Positions 44,600-54,789 of a stretch of 64,000 bases of DNA are shown one piece after another. Location: contig NZ_CP023865.1 in assembly GCF_003711105.1 (NCBI RefSeq), positions 4,365,001 to 4,429,000 of the forward strand, read 5' to 3'. The position numbers were made by a program, and so were the translations under genes. Origin of the DNA: Actinoplanes teichomyceticus ATCC 31121 (GTDB taxonomy: Bacteria > Actinomycetota > Actinomycetes > Mycobacteriales > Micromonosporaceae). Under the pieces are notes generated by a model. The model was not told where the DNA came from, did not search any database, and saw nothing but the letters and a program-made list of their open reading frames with translations. Each line of letters starts with the position of its first letter. Positions within the stretch are counted from its first letter, which is position 1.

Positions 44600-45543
44600 G
44601 CATCAACCTGATCCGCTTCGAATCCGCCGACGGCCCCCGCTGGGCCGTGCTGCGCGACGGCCTGGCGGTGCCGCTTCCCGCCGAGTACGTCAGCACCGCC
44701 GACGTGCTGGCCGACCGGGCCAAGACCGCTCGCACCGTGCTGGCCGACACCGCCATCGCCGGCATCCGGATCGACGGTTTGCGGCTGCTGGCGCCGGTCC
44801 CGGACGCCAGAATCCTCTGCCAGGGCGCGAACTACCGATCGCACATGATCGAGTCCGGGATGAACCCGGACCGGGCGTTCAACATGTTGTTCACCAAGTC
44901 CACCGCCTCCCTGACCGGCCCCGACGGCGAGATCGTACGGCCCGGCCACGTGCGGCTGCTCGACTACGAGGTCGAACTCGGCATCGTGCTCGGCGTCCCG
45001 ATCACCGGCCCGGTCACCGTGACCGACGACGACCTGCACGCCTACATAGGAGCGTTCGTTCTGGCCAACGACGTCAGCGCCCGCGACGTCCAGCTGCCGC
45101 AGGGACAGTGGTACAAGGGCAAGAGCTACCCGACGTTCTGCCCGGCCGGACCGTACCTGTGCGTCCCCGACCCGGGCGAGGTCCGCCGCTGGCGGGAACT
45201 GCGGCTCACCCTGTCGGTCAACGGAAAAGTCCGGCAGGACGGCCTGGCCGGAGACATGGTCTTCGGGCCGGCGGCCACACTGACGGAGCTATCCGGCCTG
45301 GAGCGACTCGGCACCGGGGACCTGATCCTGACCGGCACACCGGGCGGCTGCGCGTTGCAACCGCCGGGCGCCGCCGCCCAGCGCATCGCCGGCCTGCTGC
45401 CGGAAGAGAAACGGTGGGACCTGTTCGTCAAGACTCAGTCCCGCAGCAGCGCCTACCTGCAACCGGGCGACCTCGTGGAGGCGTCCATCCGGACCGCTGA
45501 CGGAAGGCTGGATCTCGGAGTCCAGCGGCACCGGGTGCACTGA
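44596..45543 (+). CDS. Fumarylacetoacetate hydrolase family protein
   Basis: The 315-residue FAH-fold enzyme has NYRSHMIESG, the metal-binding DYEVELGIVLG (Glu pair), FVLANDVSARDVQ and LTGTPGG. It should hydrolyse or decarboxylate a ring-fission diketo acid made by the dioxygenase next to it. Its start overlaps the previous stop (ATGA) and its stop overlaps the next ATG (TGATG). Confidence 0.82.
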   Translation: MSINLIRFESADGPRWAVLRDGLAVPLPAEYVSTADVLADRAKTARTVLADTAIAGIRIDGLRLLAPVPDARILCQGANYRSHMIESGMNPDRAFNMLFTKSTASLTGPDGEIVRPGHVRLLDYEVELGIVLGVPITGPVTVTDDDLHAYIGAFVLANDVSARDVQLPQGQWYKGKSYPTFCPAGPYLCVPDPGEVRRWRELRLTLSVNGKVRQDGLAGDMVFGPAATLTELSGLERLGTGDLILTGTPGGCALQPPGAAAQRIAGLLPEEKRWDLFVKTQSRSSAYLQPGDLVEASIRTADGRLDLGVQRHRVH

Positions 45544-47093
45544 TGGACCACGTACCCGTGCTCGTGATCGGCGCCGGTCCGACCGGCGCCACGGCGGCGA
45601 TCATGCTGGCTCAGCGGGGTGTCACCTGCCTGGTCCTCGACCGCTGGCCGCAGGTGTACCCGTTGCCGCGGGCGGTGCACTTCGACGACGAGGTGTTCCG
45701 CGCCCTAGCCGGGCTGGGCATCGAGGATCGCCTCCGGGAGATCTCCCGGCCGGCACCGGGAATGCAACTGGTCGACAACCAGTTGCGGGTGCTGGCCGAG
45801 TTCACCCGCGACCCGGTCGGCCTCCTCAACGGCTACCCGCAGGCCAACATGTTCGACCAGCCGGACCTCGAACAGGTCCTGCGCGATCGGCTGGCCGAAC
45901 TCGCCGGCGTTCAGCTGCGCGGCGGCGTCGAGGTGTACGCCATCGACCAGGTTCCCGGCGGCCCGGGAGCGGTGCGGGTCCGCTACCGCGAGCTGGCCAC
46001 CGGCGCCGAGCATGAGGTGTGGGCCGATGCGGTCCTCGGCTGCGACGGCGCCAACAGCTTCACCCGCACCAGCATCGGCGCCGGCCTGCACGACCTGGGG
46101 TTCGTCCAGCAGTGGCTGATCGTGGACGTCCACAGCCCGCAGCCGCTGAACGCCTACGCGGGCGCGCAGCAGGTCTGCGACCACGACCGCGCCGCCTCGT
46201 ACATGATGGTCACCCCGGGTCGCTATCGGTGGGAGTTCCGGCTGCGCCCGGGCGAGCAGGCCGACGACGTCACCGAGGCGCAGGTCATCGGCCTGATCCG
46301 GCCCTGGCTCGGCCCGATCGACCCGGCGACTCTGACGATCCTGCGCCGCACCTGGTACACCTTCCGCGGCGCGGTCGCCGACCGGTGGCAGGACCGACGG
46401 GTGTTCCTGCTCGGCGACGCCGCGCACCTGACCCCACCGTTCATCGGCCAGGGCATGGGCGCCGGCATCCGCGACGCCGCGAACCTGACCTGGAAACTCG
46501 CGCTCGTGCTCGCCGGCCGAGCTGATGACCGGCTCCTGGACACCTACGAAGCCGAGCGCCTTCCGTACGCCCGCCGCATGATCCAAATGGCCATGCTGAT
46601 CGGCTGGATCATGACCGGAGGCAGCGCCCGGACCGCCCGGCTACGGCGAGCGGCACTGGCCGCCATCGCCCGCCTGCCGGGCGTGGAACGCAAAGTCGTG
46701 GAATCGGCCTGGCCCGCCTACCGCTGCGGCCCGCTGGTCGCGGCCCGTGACCGGGCGGCCGGACGGCTCTGCCCGCAGCCGCGCCTCGACGGAGAACTGC
46801 TCGACCGGTCGCTGGGCACCGGATTCGCGATCATCACCAGAGGCCCGGGCCTGCCCGCCTATGAGCCGGCGATCCGCGCCTGGTTCGACGCGCTGGGCCT
46901 GACCCTCGCCGACGCCAGCACCGATCCCAGCGGCGTCCTCACCCGGCTACTCGACCAGCACGCCGCGGACGCCCTGCTGATACGACCTGACCGGATCATC
47001 GCGGCCAGCGGCGACCGCCCGGACCTACGGGCATGGCAACGCCTCCTGCAAGCCGCGGGGATCAAGGCCCTCAGCGAAAGGCAGATCGCATGA
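45543..47093 (+). CDS. FAD-dependent aromatic hydroxylase (MhpA-like)
   Basis: The 516-residue class A flavoprotein monooxygenase has GAGPTGATAA (FAD ADP site), the DG motif in LGCDGANSFTR, and GDAAHLTPPFIGQGMGAGI (GD motif). A short thioredoxin-like C-terminal extension follows, as in MhpA. It should use NAD(P)H and oxygen to make the catechol cleaved by the first gene. It is coupled at both ends. Confidence 0.85.
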   Translation: MDHVPVLVIGAGPTGATAAIMLAQRGVTCLVLDRWPQVYPLPRAVHFDDEVFRALAGLGIEDRLREISRPAPGMQLVDNQLRVLAEFTRDPVGLLNGYPQANMFDQPDLEQVLRDRLAELAGVQLRGGVEVYAIDQVPGGPGAVRVRYRELATGAEHEVWADAVLGCDGANSFTRTSIGAGLHDLGFVQQWLIVDVHSPQPLNAYAGAQQVCDHDRAASYMMVTPGRYRWEFRLRPGEQADDVTEAQVIGLIRPWLGPIDPATLTILRRTWYTFRGAVADRWQDRRVFLLGDAAHLTPPFIGQGMGAGIRDAANLTWKLALVLAGRADDRLLDTYEAERLPYARRMIQMAMLIGWIMTGGSARTARLRRAALAAIARLPGVERKVVESAWPAYRCGPLVAARDRAAGRLCPQPRLDGELLDRSLGTGFAIITRGPGLPAYEPAIRAWFDALGLTLADASTDPSGVLTRLLDQHAADALLIRPDRIIAASGDRPDLRAWQRLLQAAGIKALSERQIA

Positions 47094-48868
47094 GCACCGC
47101 CACCACCACAGCGACGTCGGTCGGCGCGCGGCTTCAGCAACGCTGCGCCCATTTCGGCGACAGCCCCGCCTTCCGCTACCCCGACCCCGGCCTTGACGGG
47201 GCCTGGCAGAGCTTGACGTGGACCGAACTCGCCGCCCGGGTCACCGAACTCACCGCAGGTCTGCTGGCCCTCGGCGTGACACCCGGGCAGCGGCTGGCGA
47301 TCGCCGCCACGACCCGGATCGAATGGGTCCTCGCCGACCTGGCGATCATGAGCGCCGGGGCCGTCACCGTCACCGTCTATCCCAACACCAACGCCGACGA
47401 CGTCGCGCACATCCTTGACGACAGCGGCGCTGTCCTGGTCTTCGCCGAGAACGCGGCGCAGGTCGCGAAGCTGCGCACCCCCGATGGCGGCTGGATCGCC
47501 GGGGTCCGGGACGTCATCACGTTCGACCCTGCCGGGGATCCATCGGTGCGCAGCCTGCGCGAGATCATGACACTTGGGGTCGAGGTCCTCGACCATGATC
47601 CCGGCCGGGTGCACCGGGTCTTGGAGACGATCACGCCCGACCAGCTGGCGACGATCGTCTACACCTCCGGTACCACCGGCCGGCCCAAGGGCGTCGAGCT
47701 CACCCACGCCAACTGGCTCTACCTGGGCGCAGCCACCGCCGCCGAGGACTTCATGCGCCGCGACCACCTGCACTTCCTGTGGCTACCGCTGTCGCACGTC
47801 TTCGGCAAACTGCTGCTGGCCAACCAGTACGAGGTCGGCTACGTCACCGCAATCGACGGCCGCATCGACCGGATCATCGACAACCTTGCCGCCATCCGGC
47901 CCACCGCCATGGCCGCCGCACCCCGAATCTTCGAGAAGATCTACGCCCGCGTCACTGCCACCGCCACGGCCGGCGGCGGCTTGAGCGCCGCGCTGTTCCG
48001 CTGGGCCATCCGCGTCGGGGCGACCCGGCAAGATCCGTCCCGGCCCTGGTGGCAGCGCCTGCAGTTGGCGGCTGCCGACGCTCTGGTCTTCACGAAGGTC
48101 CGAGACCGGCTCGGCGGCCGGCTGGAGCTATTGATCTCCGGCAGCGCCCCGCTCGCCCCGCAGATCAGCAGCTGGTTCGCCGCCGCGGGCTTGCCCATCA
48201 TCGAAGGCTACGGCCTCACCGAAGCCACCGGTGTCTCGTTCTTCAACCGCCCCGGCCGGCTGCGCATCGGCACCGTCGGCCAGGCCCTGACCGGCACCGA
48301 GGTACGCATCGCCGACGACGGCGAGATCCTGCTGCGCGGCCCCAGCATCATGCGCGGGTACCGGCACCTGCCCGACCAGACCGCCGACATCATCGACGCC
48401 GACGGCTGGCTCGCCACCGGCGACATCGGCGAACTCGACGCCGACGGCTACCTGCGCATCACCGACCGCAAGAAAGATCTCGTCAAGACCAGCGGCGGCA
48501 AATACATCGCCCCGAGCGCCATCGAGTCCGCGGTCAAAGCCGCCTGCCCCCTGGTCAGCGCCGCCATCATGATCGCCGCCGGCCGTAACTTCGCCAGCCT
48601 CCTGGTGACCATCGACCCGGACACCAGCCGGGACATGAGCGCCGACCAGGTGCGCGCCACGGTGGCTGCCGCCGTCGCCGAAGTCAACGCCCGCCTCAAC
48701 CCGTGGGAGACCATCAAACAATTCCGGATCCTGCCGCGCGAGCTCAGCGTCGAAGCCGGCGAAGTCACCCCCAGCCTCAAGGTCAAACGCGCCGCGGTCA
48801 ACCGGAACTACGCTGACCTCATCGACGCCATATACCGCGGAGAACAAGCAGGACCACCGCCTGCGTGA
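47090..48868 (+). CDS. AMP-dependent acyl-CoA ligase
   Basis: The 592-residue ANL enzyme of the long-chain type has the P-loop YTSGTTGRPKGVELTH, YGLTEATGVSFF, TGDIGELDADGYLRITDRKKD and a catalytic lysine in TPSLKVKR. It starts at ATG 47090, overlapping the hydroxylase stop. It would activate a carboxylate with a long or bulky side chain. This suggests the operon degrades a molecule with both an aromatic ring and an acid side chain. That last point is inference. Confidence 0.85.
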   Translation: MSTATTTATSVGARLQQRCAHFGDSPAFRYPDPGLDGAWQSLTWTELAARVTELTAGLLALGVTPGQRLAIAATTRIEWVLADLAIMSAGAVTVTVYPNTNADDVAHILDDSGAVLVFAENAAQVAKLRTPDGGWIAGVRDVITFDPAGDPSVRSLREIMTLGVEVLDHDPGRVHRVLETITPDQLATIVYTSGTTGRPKGVELTHANWLYLGAATAAEDFMRRDHLHFLWLPLSHVFGKLLLANQYEVGYVTAIDGRIDRIIDNLAAIRPTAMAAAPRIFEKIYARVTATATAGGGLSAALFRWAIRVGATRQDPSRPWWQRLQLAAADALVFTKVRDRLGGRLELLISGSAPLAPQISSWFAAAGLPIIEGYGLTEATGVSFFNRPGRLRIGTVGQALTGTEVRIADDGEILLRGPSIMRGYRHLPDQTADIIDADGWLATGDIGELDADGYLRITDRKKDLVKTSGGKYIAPSAIESAVKAACPLVSAAIMIAAGRNFASLLVTIDPDTSRDMSADQVRATVAAAVAEVNARLNPWETIKQFRILPRELSVEAGEVTPSLKVKRAAVNRNYADLIDAIYRGEQAGPPPA

Positions 48869-48984
48869 TCCTCAGCGCGCTCGTATTTCACCGGGCTCGG
48901 GATAGCCGGGCTCGCCGCCGTCCCGCCGATGCGCGACGCCGCCTGTCGGCGTAAAGGTTCCAGTGGTTCTGGCAAGATTGGCTC

Positions 48985-49320
48985 GTCGTCTGTACTGCGA
49001 GAACAACCTTCGTCACGACGGCCAAGGCGCGCCCCGAGACCTTGGGGCGGCCGTTCACCCGGTGGAGCATCCGCAAACCCGCCGAATACCTGAACTGGCA
49101 GCCCGCCCGGTCCATCGAGATCGGGCGGGAACGGCTACGGCAGATCCTGCACGCGTCCTGGGCCAACCCCATCGAGGCGCAGTTCGGGCCGCTACGCACG
49201 TTCGTGATCACCGGCTCGAACCACTCGAACCACACCGTCCTGGCCAGCAAACTGCACGCCTACCTGCGCTGGCGCAACACCCACGCCCGTCACCCCGACG
49301 TCCTGGCCGCTCAACGCCGC
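48985..49320 (+). pseudogene. IS630-family transposase with internal deletion
   Basis: The helix-turn-helix part (RPETLGRPFTRWSIRKPAEYL to RLRQILHAS) is joined straight to the C-terminal WANPIEAQFGPLRTFV and HTVLASKLHAYLRWRN. The central DDE region is missing. It ends where the IS701 copy begins. Confidence 0.75.
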
Positions 49321-49355
49321 GACCAGGCGTCTGATCTCGGGTACGGTGTAGCCGA

Positions 49356-50480
49356 TCATCTGCCTGTCGTCGCCGCTGGTTCCCCTTCTGACATCCTGGT
49401 TTTGGCGACGACGAGCCAGGCGAGAGCGGCCATGGACAGCGTGATGTGGGCGTGCCAGGGCCGCCAGTCACGGACCTGGTACTCGTCGAGACCAGCCTGG
49501 CCTTTGGCCTGCTGGAAGCACTCTTCGATCGCCCAGCGGGCGCCGGCGATGCGGGCCAGGTCCATCAGCCGCGTTTTGCGGGGGCCGTAGCAGACGTAGT
49601 AGGCCAGCTCGCCGGTGGTGCGGTTGCGGCGGGCCAGCAGCCAGTGCCCGCGGCCGGGCTGCCAGCAGATCCGAATCGGGACCCGGGCCCGGTCGTATTC
49701 GCGGGGACCGTGAGCGCCGGGGCCGGCGGAGATGCGCGACCGGGCCCGCCCTGGCAGGGCCGCGATCAGCTCGTCGGCGCGGGCGAAGCCCATGCTGGTG
49801 GTGATCATGTCGTCGTTGCGGCGGGTCGCCACCACATACGGCTGATCATGTTTCTCGAGCCAGACCCGCAGCGATTTCGACTGGCCGTAGGCTTCGTCCA
49901 TGCTCACCCAGCCCGGCCGGATCCCGGCGGCGAACGCCCGGCCTAGCGTGCTGCGGGCGATCTGCACCTTGGTGGCGAACTCGACGTCGTCCGGGACGCC
50001 CGCGGCCCGGCACCGGTCGCGGTCGTCGGTCCACGCCGCGGGCAGATACAGCTGCCGGTCGATCAGGGCGTGACCTTTGCCGGAACGGTAGGCCGCGAAC
50101 ACGCCGACCTGGCAGTTCTCGATCCGCCCGGCGGTGCCGGAGCACTGCCGGGCCACACCGGCCGATCTGACGCCCTTCAGGAACCCGGTGTCGTCGATGA
50201 TCAGCACGGCTTGCGGGTCGTGCAGGTGCTCGACGACGTAGTCACGCACGTCGTCACGCGCCGGGTCGACGTCCCAGTCCGCCCATCGCAGCAGGCGTTG
50301 CATGCCGTCGGGTGAGACGTCACCGGCCTGCTCCGCGAGCGTCCACCCGTTCTTACGGTCCAAGCCCGCGACCAGCCCTGCCAGGTACTGGCGGGCCCGC
50401 CGCCGCGGCTCCGAACGCGCGAACCGGGCATGAAGACGGTCCAGCTCCGCCGACCAGTCCGACACATCGACGTCCACCAT
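49356..50480 (-). mobile_element. IS701-family transposase, near full length
   Basis: The 374-residue DDE transposase has VLIIDDTGFLKGVRSAGVARQ (first Asp), [18 protein letters not shown] and ECFQQAKGQAGLDEYQVRDW. The family's final tail (IGYTVPEIRRL) is in the -1 frame, opening at ATG 49359, which overlaps the TGA at 49358-49356. The tail is soon cut by IS630 sequence, so the element is probably inactive or needs frameshifting. A second truncated copy is at 37030. Confidence 0.82.
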
Positions 50481-50650
50481 GACCGGCTCAACGAACCGAT
50501 CATCGATACGTTGTGCCTGCTTGCTGCCGTTGCACCACTAGATCGCTTCTTCCCCATACTGTCCGTGATGCTGGACATCCTCCCGGTGTCTCCACCAAGT
50601 CCGGGGCCTGCCACAGACCTGACCACGCAGCAAGCCCCGAGGCTGATATC

Positions 50651-51586
50651 TCACCGATTGCCCGGTGTCGCGGTGCCGGTGGGCAGGAGTGCGTCGAGTG
50701 CCGGGTCCAGCAGGACCAGTTCTCTCCGCAGTGATGCCGAGGTGGAATGGAGGGGCAACAGCTGCCCTTCGGCGGCATCCCGCAGGAGTTGATCGCCGAC
50801 GGCGGCCCACGCTTCAGGGGTGTCTTGATCAACTCGCACTCTCGGCGCGGCGGCGAACACGGCGCGACCGGCGGAATTGCCGCTGACCTGGAAAGTTTCG
50901 CCATGCACCGTGGTGTCCTGATGGGCGAGCCAGGTGACGAAGGCAGCCACAGCGTGTGCAGGCAGGTTCTGCTCCACCGAAGCGCGTACGTCCTCGTGGT
51001 CGAACGCTCCGGCGCTCATCGCGGTCCAGGCCGTTGGGTGCAGGGTGCTGACCTGTACCCCGGCTTGGTCGCCCTCGACGCGAATGGCGTTGCCGAGACC
51101 CCAGACCGCGGCCTTGGCTGCGGCGTAGGCGGAAGCGAGGGGTTCGCCAAGCATGCCGCTGGAAGAAATGTTGATCAGGCGCCCGGTGCCGGAAGCAACG
51201 AGGTGCTTCCAGGCATAGCGGGAGATCTCGACGGTACCCTTCACGTGGGTGTCGAAGACCTGCCACCACTGTACGGGGGCCATCTCGGCGAAGGCGCCGA
51301 GCCGGACGATGCCAGCATTGTTCACAACGATGTCGAGCCGGCCGAACGCGTCGATCGCGCTCTGCACGATCTGGGCGGCGGCTGTGACGACATCGTGGAC
51401 GTCAGCGACAGCGTCCCCATTCTGTCGACGGATGATGTCGACGGTCTCGGTGGCCGCAGCGTCCGCGAGGTCATTGACCACGACACGGGCGCCGCGCGAG
51501 GCCAGCATCTTGGCATACTCACGACCTAGGCCCGACCCGGCGCCCGTTACGATCGCCACGCGGCCGGCGAAGTCCAATGTGCTCAT
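50651..51586 (-). CDS. SDR family oxidoreductase
   Basis: The 311-residue SDR has TGAGSGLGREYA (cofactor), NNAGIVRLG, SSSGMLGEPLASAYAAAKAAV (Ser, Tyr, Lys) and a C-terminal region like multifunctional hydroxyacyl-CoA dehydrogenases. ATG 51586 follows GGGAGC. It is divergent from the molybdenum hydroxylase operon and may act on hydroxyl/keto intermediates of the same catabolism. The IS701 copy ends just downstream of it. Confidence 0.82.
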   Translation of the reverse strand: MSTLDFAGRVAIVTGAGSGLGREYAKMLASRGARVVVNDLADAAATETVDIIRRQNGDAVADVHDVVTAAAQIVQSAIDAFGRLDIVVNNAGIVRLGAFAEMAPVQWWQVFDTHVKGTVEISRYAWKHLVASGTGRLINISSSGMLGEPLASAYAAAKAAVWGLGNAIRVEGDQAGVQVSTLHPTAWTAMSAGAFDHEDVRASVEQNLPAHAVAAFVTWLAHQDTTVHGETFQVSGNSAGRAVFAAAPRVRVDQDTPEAWAAVGDQLLRDAAEGQLLPLHSTSASLRRELVLLDPALDALLPTGTATPGNR

Positions 51587-51866
51587 GGTCAAGCTCCCTG
51601 GTTCGTCAGGGCCGTCAGTAGGACGGCCATATCCTGGGCGTCGCGGACGGTGCTGTAGCCGCCTCAGAGGATTCGCCCAGGTGCGAAAACGCTACTCAAG
51701 TGGTACCTGCGTTTGTCGAGGTCAGCGTACATTCCGGATCCCGGCTCAGCCTGGGATCGTTAGGCCCTGGCAAACCTTGACGCCGTTGGCCACAGTTGAC
51801 CGAATTCGCGCCGGCGGTCGTGGTCACGGAGTCCGGTGCATCCGTTGCTGATTCCCGGGAGAGCCT

Positions 51867-52478
51867 GTGAATTCAACTGATGATGTGAGCGACCGCGAGT
51901 CGGGTGTCTCACGCCGGACCGTTCTTGGCGGCACCGCGGCCGTCGCGGTGGCTGTACCGTTGGCCGCGAGGGCGGCGGACGCTGCGCTGTCGCCCGGCGC
52001 TGCTGCCGGGGTCGTGGTGACGGTGCGGGTCAGGGTGAACGGCGCTGTTCATAGGATGGAGGTCGACCCACGAGTCACCCTGCTCGACACTTTGCGTGAA
52101 CGGCTGGATCTGACCGGCACGAAAAAGGGTTGCGACCGTGGCCAGTGCGGCGCCTGCACGGTGCACATCGGCGGCCGTCGAGTGCGATCCTGCCTGACCT
52201 TGGCCGCTACGACCGATGGGCGGGAAGTAACCACGATCGAAGGTCTCGCCAAGGGTGACCGGCGGCATCCCATGCAGCAAGCGTTCGTCGAACGCGACGG
52301 CTTGCAATGCGGTTTCTGCACCCCTGGCCAGATCATGTCGGCGGTCGGCATGGTGAACGAAGGCCACGCAAAATCCGACGATGATATCCGCGAGCGCATG
52401 TCCGGAAGCATCTGCCGCTGCAGCTGCTATCCGTTCATCGTCGAGGCGATCAAAGACGCGCAGAAGGTTATGCGCTGA
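51867..52478 (+). CDS. Molybdenum hydroxylase 2Fe-2S subunit with Tat signal (module 1)
   Basis: The protein has 203 residues. A twin-arginine signal (SRRTVLGGTAAVAVA) suggests export. A plant-type 2Fe-2S domain ([22 protein letters not shown]) is followed by a second helical 2Fe-2S domain (CGFCTPGQ; CRCSCY). The last motif has Ser-Cys where Gly-x is usual. It passes electrons from the molybdenum site to FAD. The gene overlaps the FAD subunit (TGATG). The catalytic subunit of this operon is broken. Confidence 0.82.
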   Translation: MNSTDDVSDRESGVSRRTVLGGTAAVAVAVPLAARAADAALSPGAAAGVVVTVRVRVNGAVHRMEVDPRVTLLDTLRERLDLTGTKKGCDRGQCGACTVHIGGRRVRSCLTLAATTDGREVTTIEGLAKGDRRHPMQQAFVERDGLQCGFCTPGQIMSAVGMVNEGHAKSDDDIRERMSGSICRCSCYPFIVEAIKDAQKVMR

Positions 52479-53455
52479 TGCACCCGTACACCTACAGCCG
52501 ACCGCGGTCGGTGCACGATGCCCTCGCCGACGGCGCAGCGGACGCGGCCTTCCTGGCCGGCGGCACCACCCTGGTGGACTTGATGAAGCTTGGGGTGATG
52601 GCCCCAGCCGAAGTCGTAGATATCACCCGACTGCCGCTACGCGGAATTACCTTCGACCGCTCCGGTCTGCACATCGGCGCGCTGGAGACGATGAGCGACG
52701 TCGCCTCACATCGTATTGTGCGCGAGTCGTATCCGATGGTCGCCAAGGCCTTGGAGCTGAGTGCGTCCGGTCAGCTGCGCAACATGGCGAGCATCGGTGG
52801 AAATCTGCTGCGGCGCACTCGGTGCGGGTACTTCCGGGACATCTCGACGCCCTGTAACAAGCGTGAGCCGGGCAGCGGTTGCTCGGCGCTGACCGGGATC
52901 AATCGCATTCACGCGATCTTCGGTACCAGTGAGGCGTGTGTCGCTACCAACCCGAGCGACTTGGCGGTTGCGCTGGTGGCCCTCAGCTCTGACGTACACC
53001 TAGCCTCAGCACAGGGCTCGCGTACTCTGCCGCTTGAGGTGCTCTACGCCCTCCCGGGCACTACTCCCCATGTCGAGAACGTGTTACGTCCGGGTGAACT
53101 CATCACCGGGGTCACCATCCCGCGATCTCCGTGGGCCGCGAACTCTCTTTACCTCAAGATCCGCGATCGGCAGTCGTACGAGTTCGCCCTTGCCTCGGCG
53201 GCCGTTGCCCTGGAGCTTGACGGCCGTACTATCCGACACGCCAGGATCGCTGTCGGCGGGGTGGGAACCAAACCCTGGCGGCTACCCAGTATCGAACGCG
53301 CCCTGATGGGTCGGCGTGCTACCCCGGAGACGTTCGAGGCGGCGGTTCGCGACGCCGCGGATGGTGCCCGGCCACTGACCCACAACGCCTTCAAGCCCGC
53401 GTTGCTGCGACACACGCTGTTCCGGGCGCTGACCACGCTCGCGGCAGGAAGGTGA
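52478..53455 (+). CDS. Molybdenum hydroxylase FAD-binding subunit (module 1)
   Basis: The 325-residue CO dehydrogenase-flavoprotein type subunit has [16 protein letters not shown] (FAD loop), QLRNMASIGGNLLRRTRC, and Cys-rich patches (TRCGYFRDISTPCNK) that bind an extra 4Fe-4S cluster in PaoB-like proteins. It overlaps the preceding gene by one base. It is closely related to the subunit at 59808-60746. Confidence 0.85.
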   Translation: MHPYTYSRPRSVHDALADGAADAAFLAGGTTLVDLMKLGVMAPAEVVDITRLPLRGITFDRSGLHIGALETMSDVASHRIVRESYPMVAKALELSASGQLRNMASIGGNLLRRTRCGYFRDISTPCNKREPGSGCSALTGINRIHAIFGTSEACVATNPSDLAVALVALSSDVHLASAQGSRTLPLEVLYALPGTTPHVENVLRPGELITGVTIPRSPWAANSLYLKIRDRQSYEFALASAAVALELDGRTIRHARIAVGGVGTKPWRLPSIERALMGRRATPETFEAAVRDAADGARPLTHNAFKPALLRHTLFRALTTLAAGR

Positions 53456-53461
53456 GCGACC

Positions 53462-54655
53462 GTGCTCGAACTCGCCCATGAACTTCTCCAGCGTTTCAAA
53501 ACCGGCACTGCGTTCGTGGCCGCGACCGTGACGCACGTGAACGGCAGCGCTCCACGTCAGCCTGGCGCGTCACTGGTCGTCGACGCCGATGGTGCCGTGC
53601 TGGGCAACGTGTCAGGCGGGTGCGTCGACTCCGCCGTTTACCAGGCATGCGAAGAGATGCTGCTCGGCAACGACTGGGCGAGGACCGTCACGTTCGGATA
53701 CAGCGACAGGGACGCGTTGGATGTCGGTCTCACCTGCGGCGGGACGATCGAGTTGATCCTGCACCACCTCGATCCGAGTCTGGAGCCGGAACTCGCCAGG
53801 GCGCTTGCCGACGCTGCGCGGGACAAGCCAGTGGCCGTAGCGATGGTAGTGCGGGGGCCGGAGCGATGTCTGGGACGGATGATCATCGTGCGGCCCGGCC
53901 AGCCCAGCATCGGGAGCCTAGATAACACGCACCTCGATCAGGCGGCGGTTGTGCAGGCAATCGCCATGCTGCACGCCGGCAGAACCGGGACCGTCGAGCT
54001 CGGGGTGGCGGACGGCTACTGCCAGGAGCCGATGACATTGCTGGTCGAAAGCAACACGCCAGCTCCCCGCATGCTCATCTTCGGTGCCACCGACCATGCT
54101 GCGGCGCTGGCCGGCGCCGGTAAGTTCCTCGGCTACCGAGTGACCATCTGCGACGCGCGCGCCACCTTCGCCGCCGCAGAGAGGTTCCCCCATGCCGATG
54201 AGATCGTCGTGGACTGGCCACACCGGTACCTGCGGGTTCAGAATCTGGGTGGCAGCGCCGTCATATGCGTACTCACCCACGACCCGAAGTTCGATGTGCC
54301 GCTGCTCACCGCCGCTCTACGACAGCCCGTGGCCTATGTCGGTGCCATGGGTTCGCGGCGCACCCACGAGGATCGACTGGTGCGGCTGCGCGAGGCCGGG
54401 CTGACCGACCACGAACTCGAGCGTTTGCACTCACCGATCGGCCTTGACCTCGGCGCCCGCAGCCCACAGGAAGTCGCGCTGTCCATCGCCGCGGAGATCG
54501 TCGCCCACCGATACGGCGGAACCGGCGCGCCGCTGCGGAACGCGGCGGCCATTCACCACGAAGGTTTCTTCCCCGACGCCGTACTACAAGGTCTGGACGT
54601 CGGCCACGACCCCGGCATCTCGCATACCTCTTCGCACAGTCAGGAGCCCGGATGA
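53462..54655 (+). CDS. XdhC-like molybdenum cofactor insertion/sulfuration factor
   Basis: The 397-residue protein has XdhC/CoxI N-terminal (GSAPRQPGASLVVDADGAVLGNVSGGCVD) and Rossmann C-terminal (LIFGATDHAAALAGAGKFLG, then GAMGSRRTHEDR) domains. XdhC proteins bind and protect sulfurated cofactor before it enters the large subunit. GTG 53462 starts six bases after the FAD-subunit stop, and its stop overlaps the large-subunit ATG (ATGA). Confidence 0.82.
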   Translation: MLELAHELLQRFKTGTAFVAATVTHVNGSAPRQPGASLVVDADGAVLGNVSGGCVDSAVYQACEEMLLGNDWARTVTFGYSDRDALDVGLTCGGTIELILHHLDPSLEPELARALADAARDKPVAVAMVVRGPERCLGRMIIVRPGQPSIGSLDNTHLDQAAVVQAIAMLHAGRTGTVELGVADGYCQEPMTLLVESNTPAPRMLIFGATDHAAALAGAGKFLGYRVTICDARATFAAAERFPHADEIVVDWPHRYLRVQNLGGSAVICVLTHDPKFDVPLLTAALRQPVAYVGAMGSRRTHEDRLVRLREAGLTDHELERLHSPIGLDLGARSPQEVALSIAAEIVAHRYGGTGAPLRNAAAIHHEGFFPDAVLQGLDVGHDPGISHTSSHSQEPG

Positions 54656-54789
54656 CTGCCTCGCCACCCGGCCGTGAGATCGACCGCATCGACGACCGGT
54701 TGAAGGCCACCGGCGCCGCCACGTACTCGGCCGACCACCAAGCCGAGAACACGGCCTACGCCTGCGTGGTCACCAGTGCGATCGGGCTT
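54652..54789 (+). pseudogene. Molybdenum hydroxylase large subunit, cut after 46 codons by IS3
   Basis: The frame reads REIDRIDDRLKATGAATYSA and YACVVTSAIG, the standard N-terminus of aldehyde oxidase/xanthine dehydrogenase large subunits. It compares with [20 protein letters not shown] at 60743. At 54790 the IS3 end begins and gives a stop at once. The other 630 or more codons are not in this window. Confidence 0.85.
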
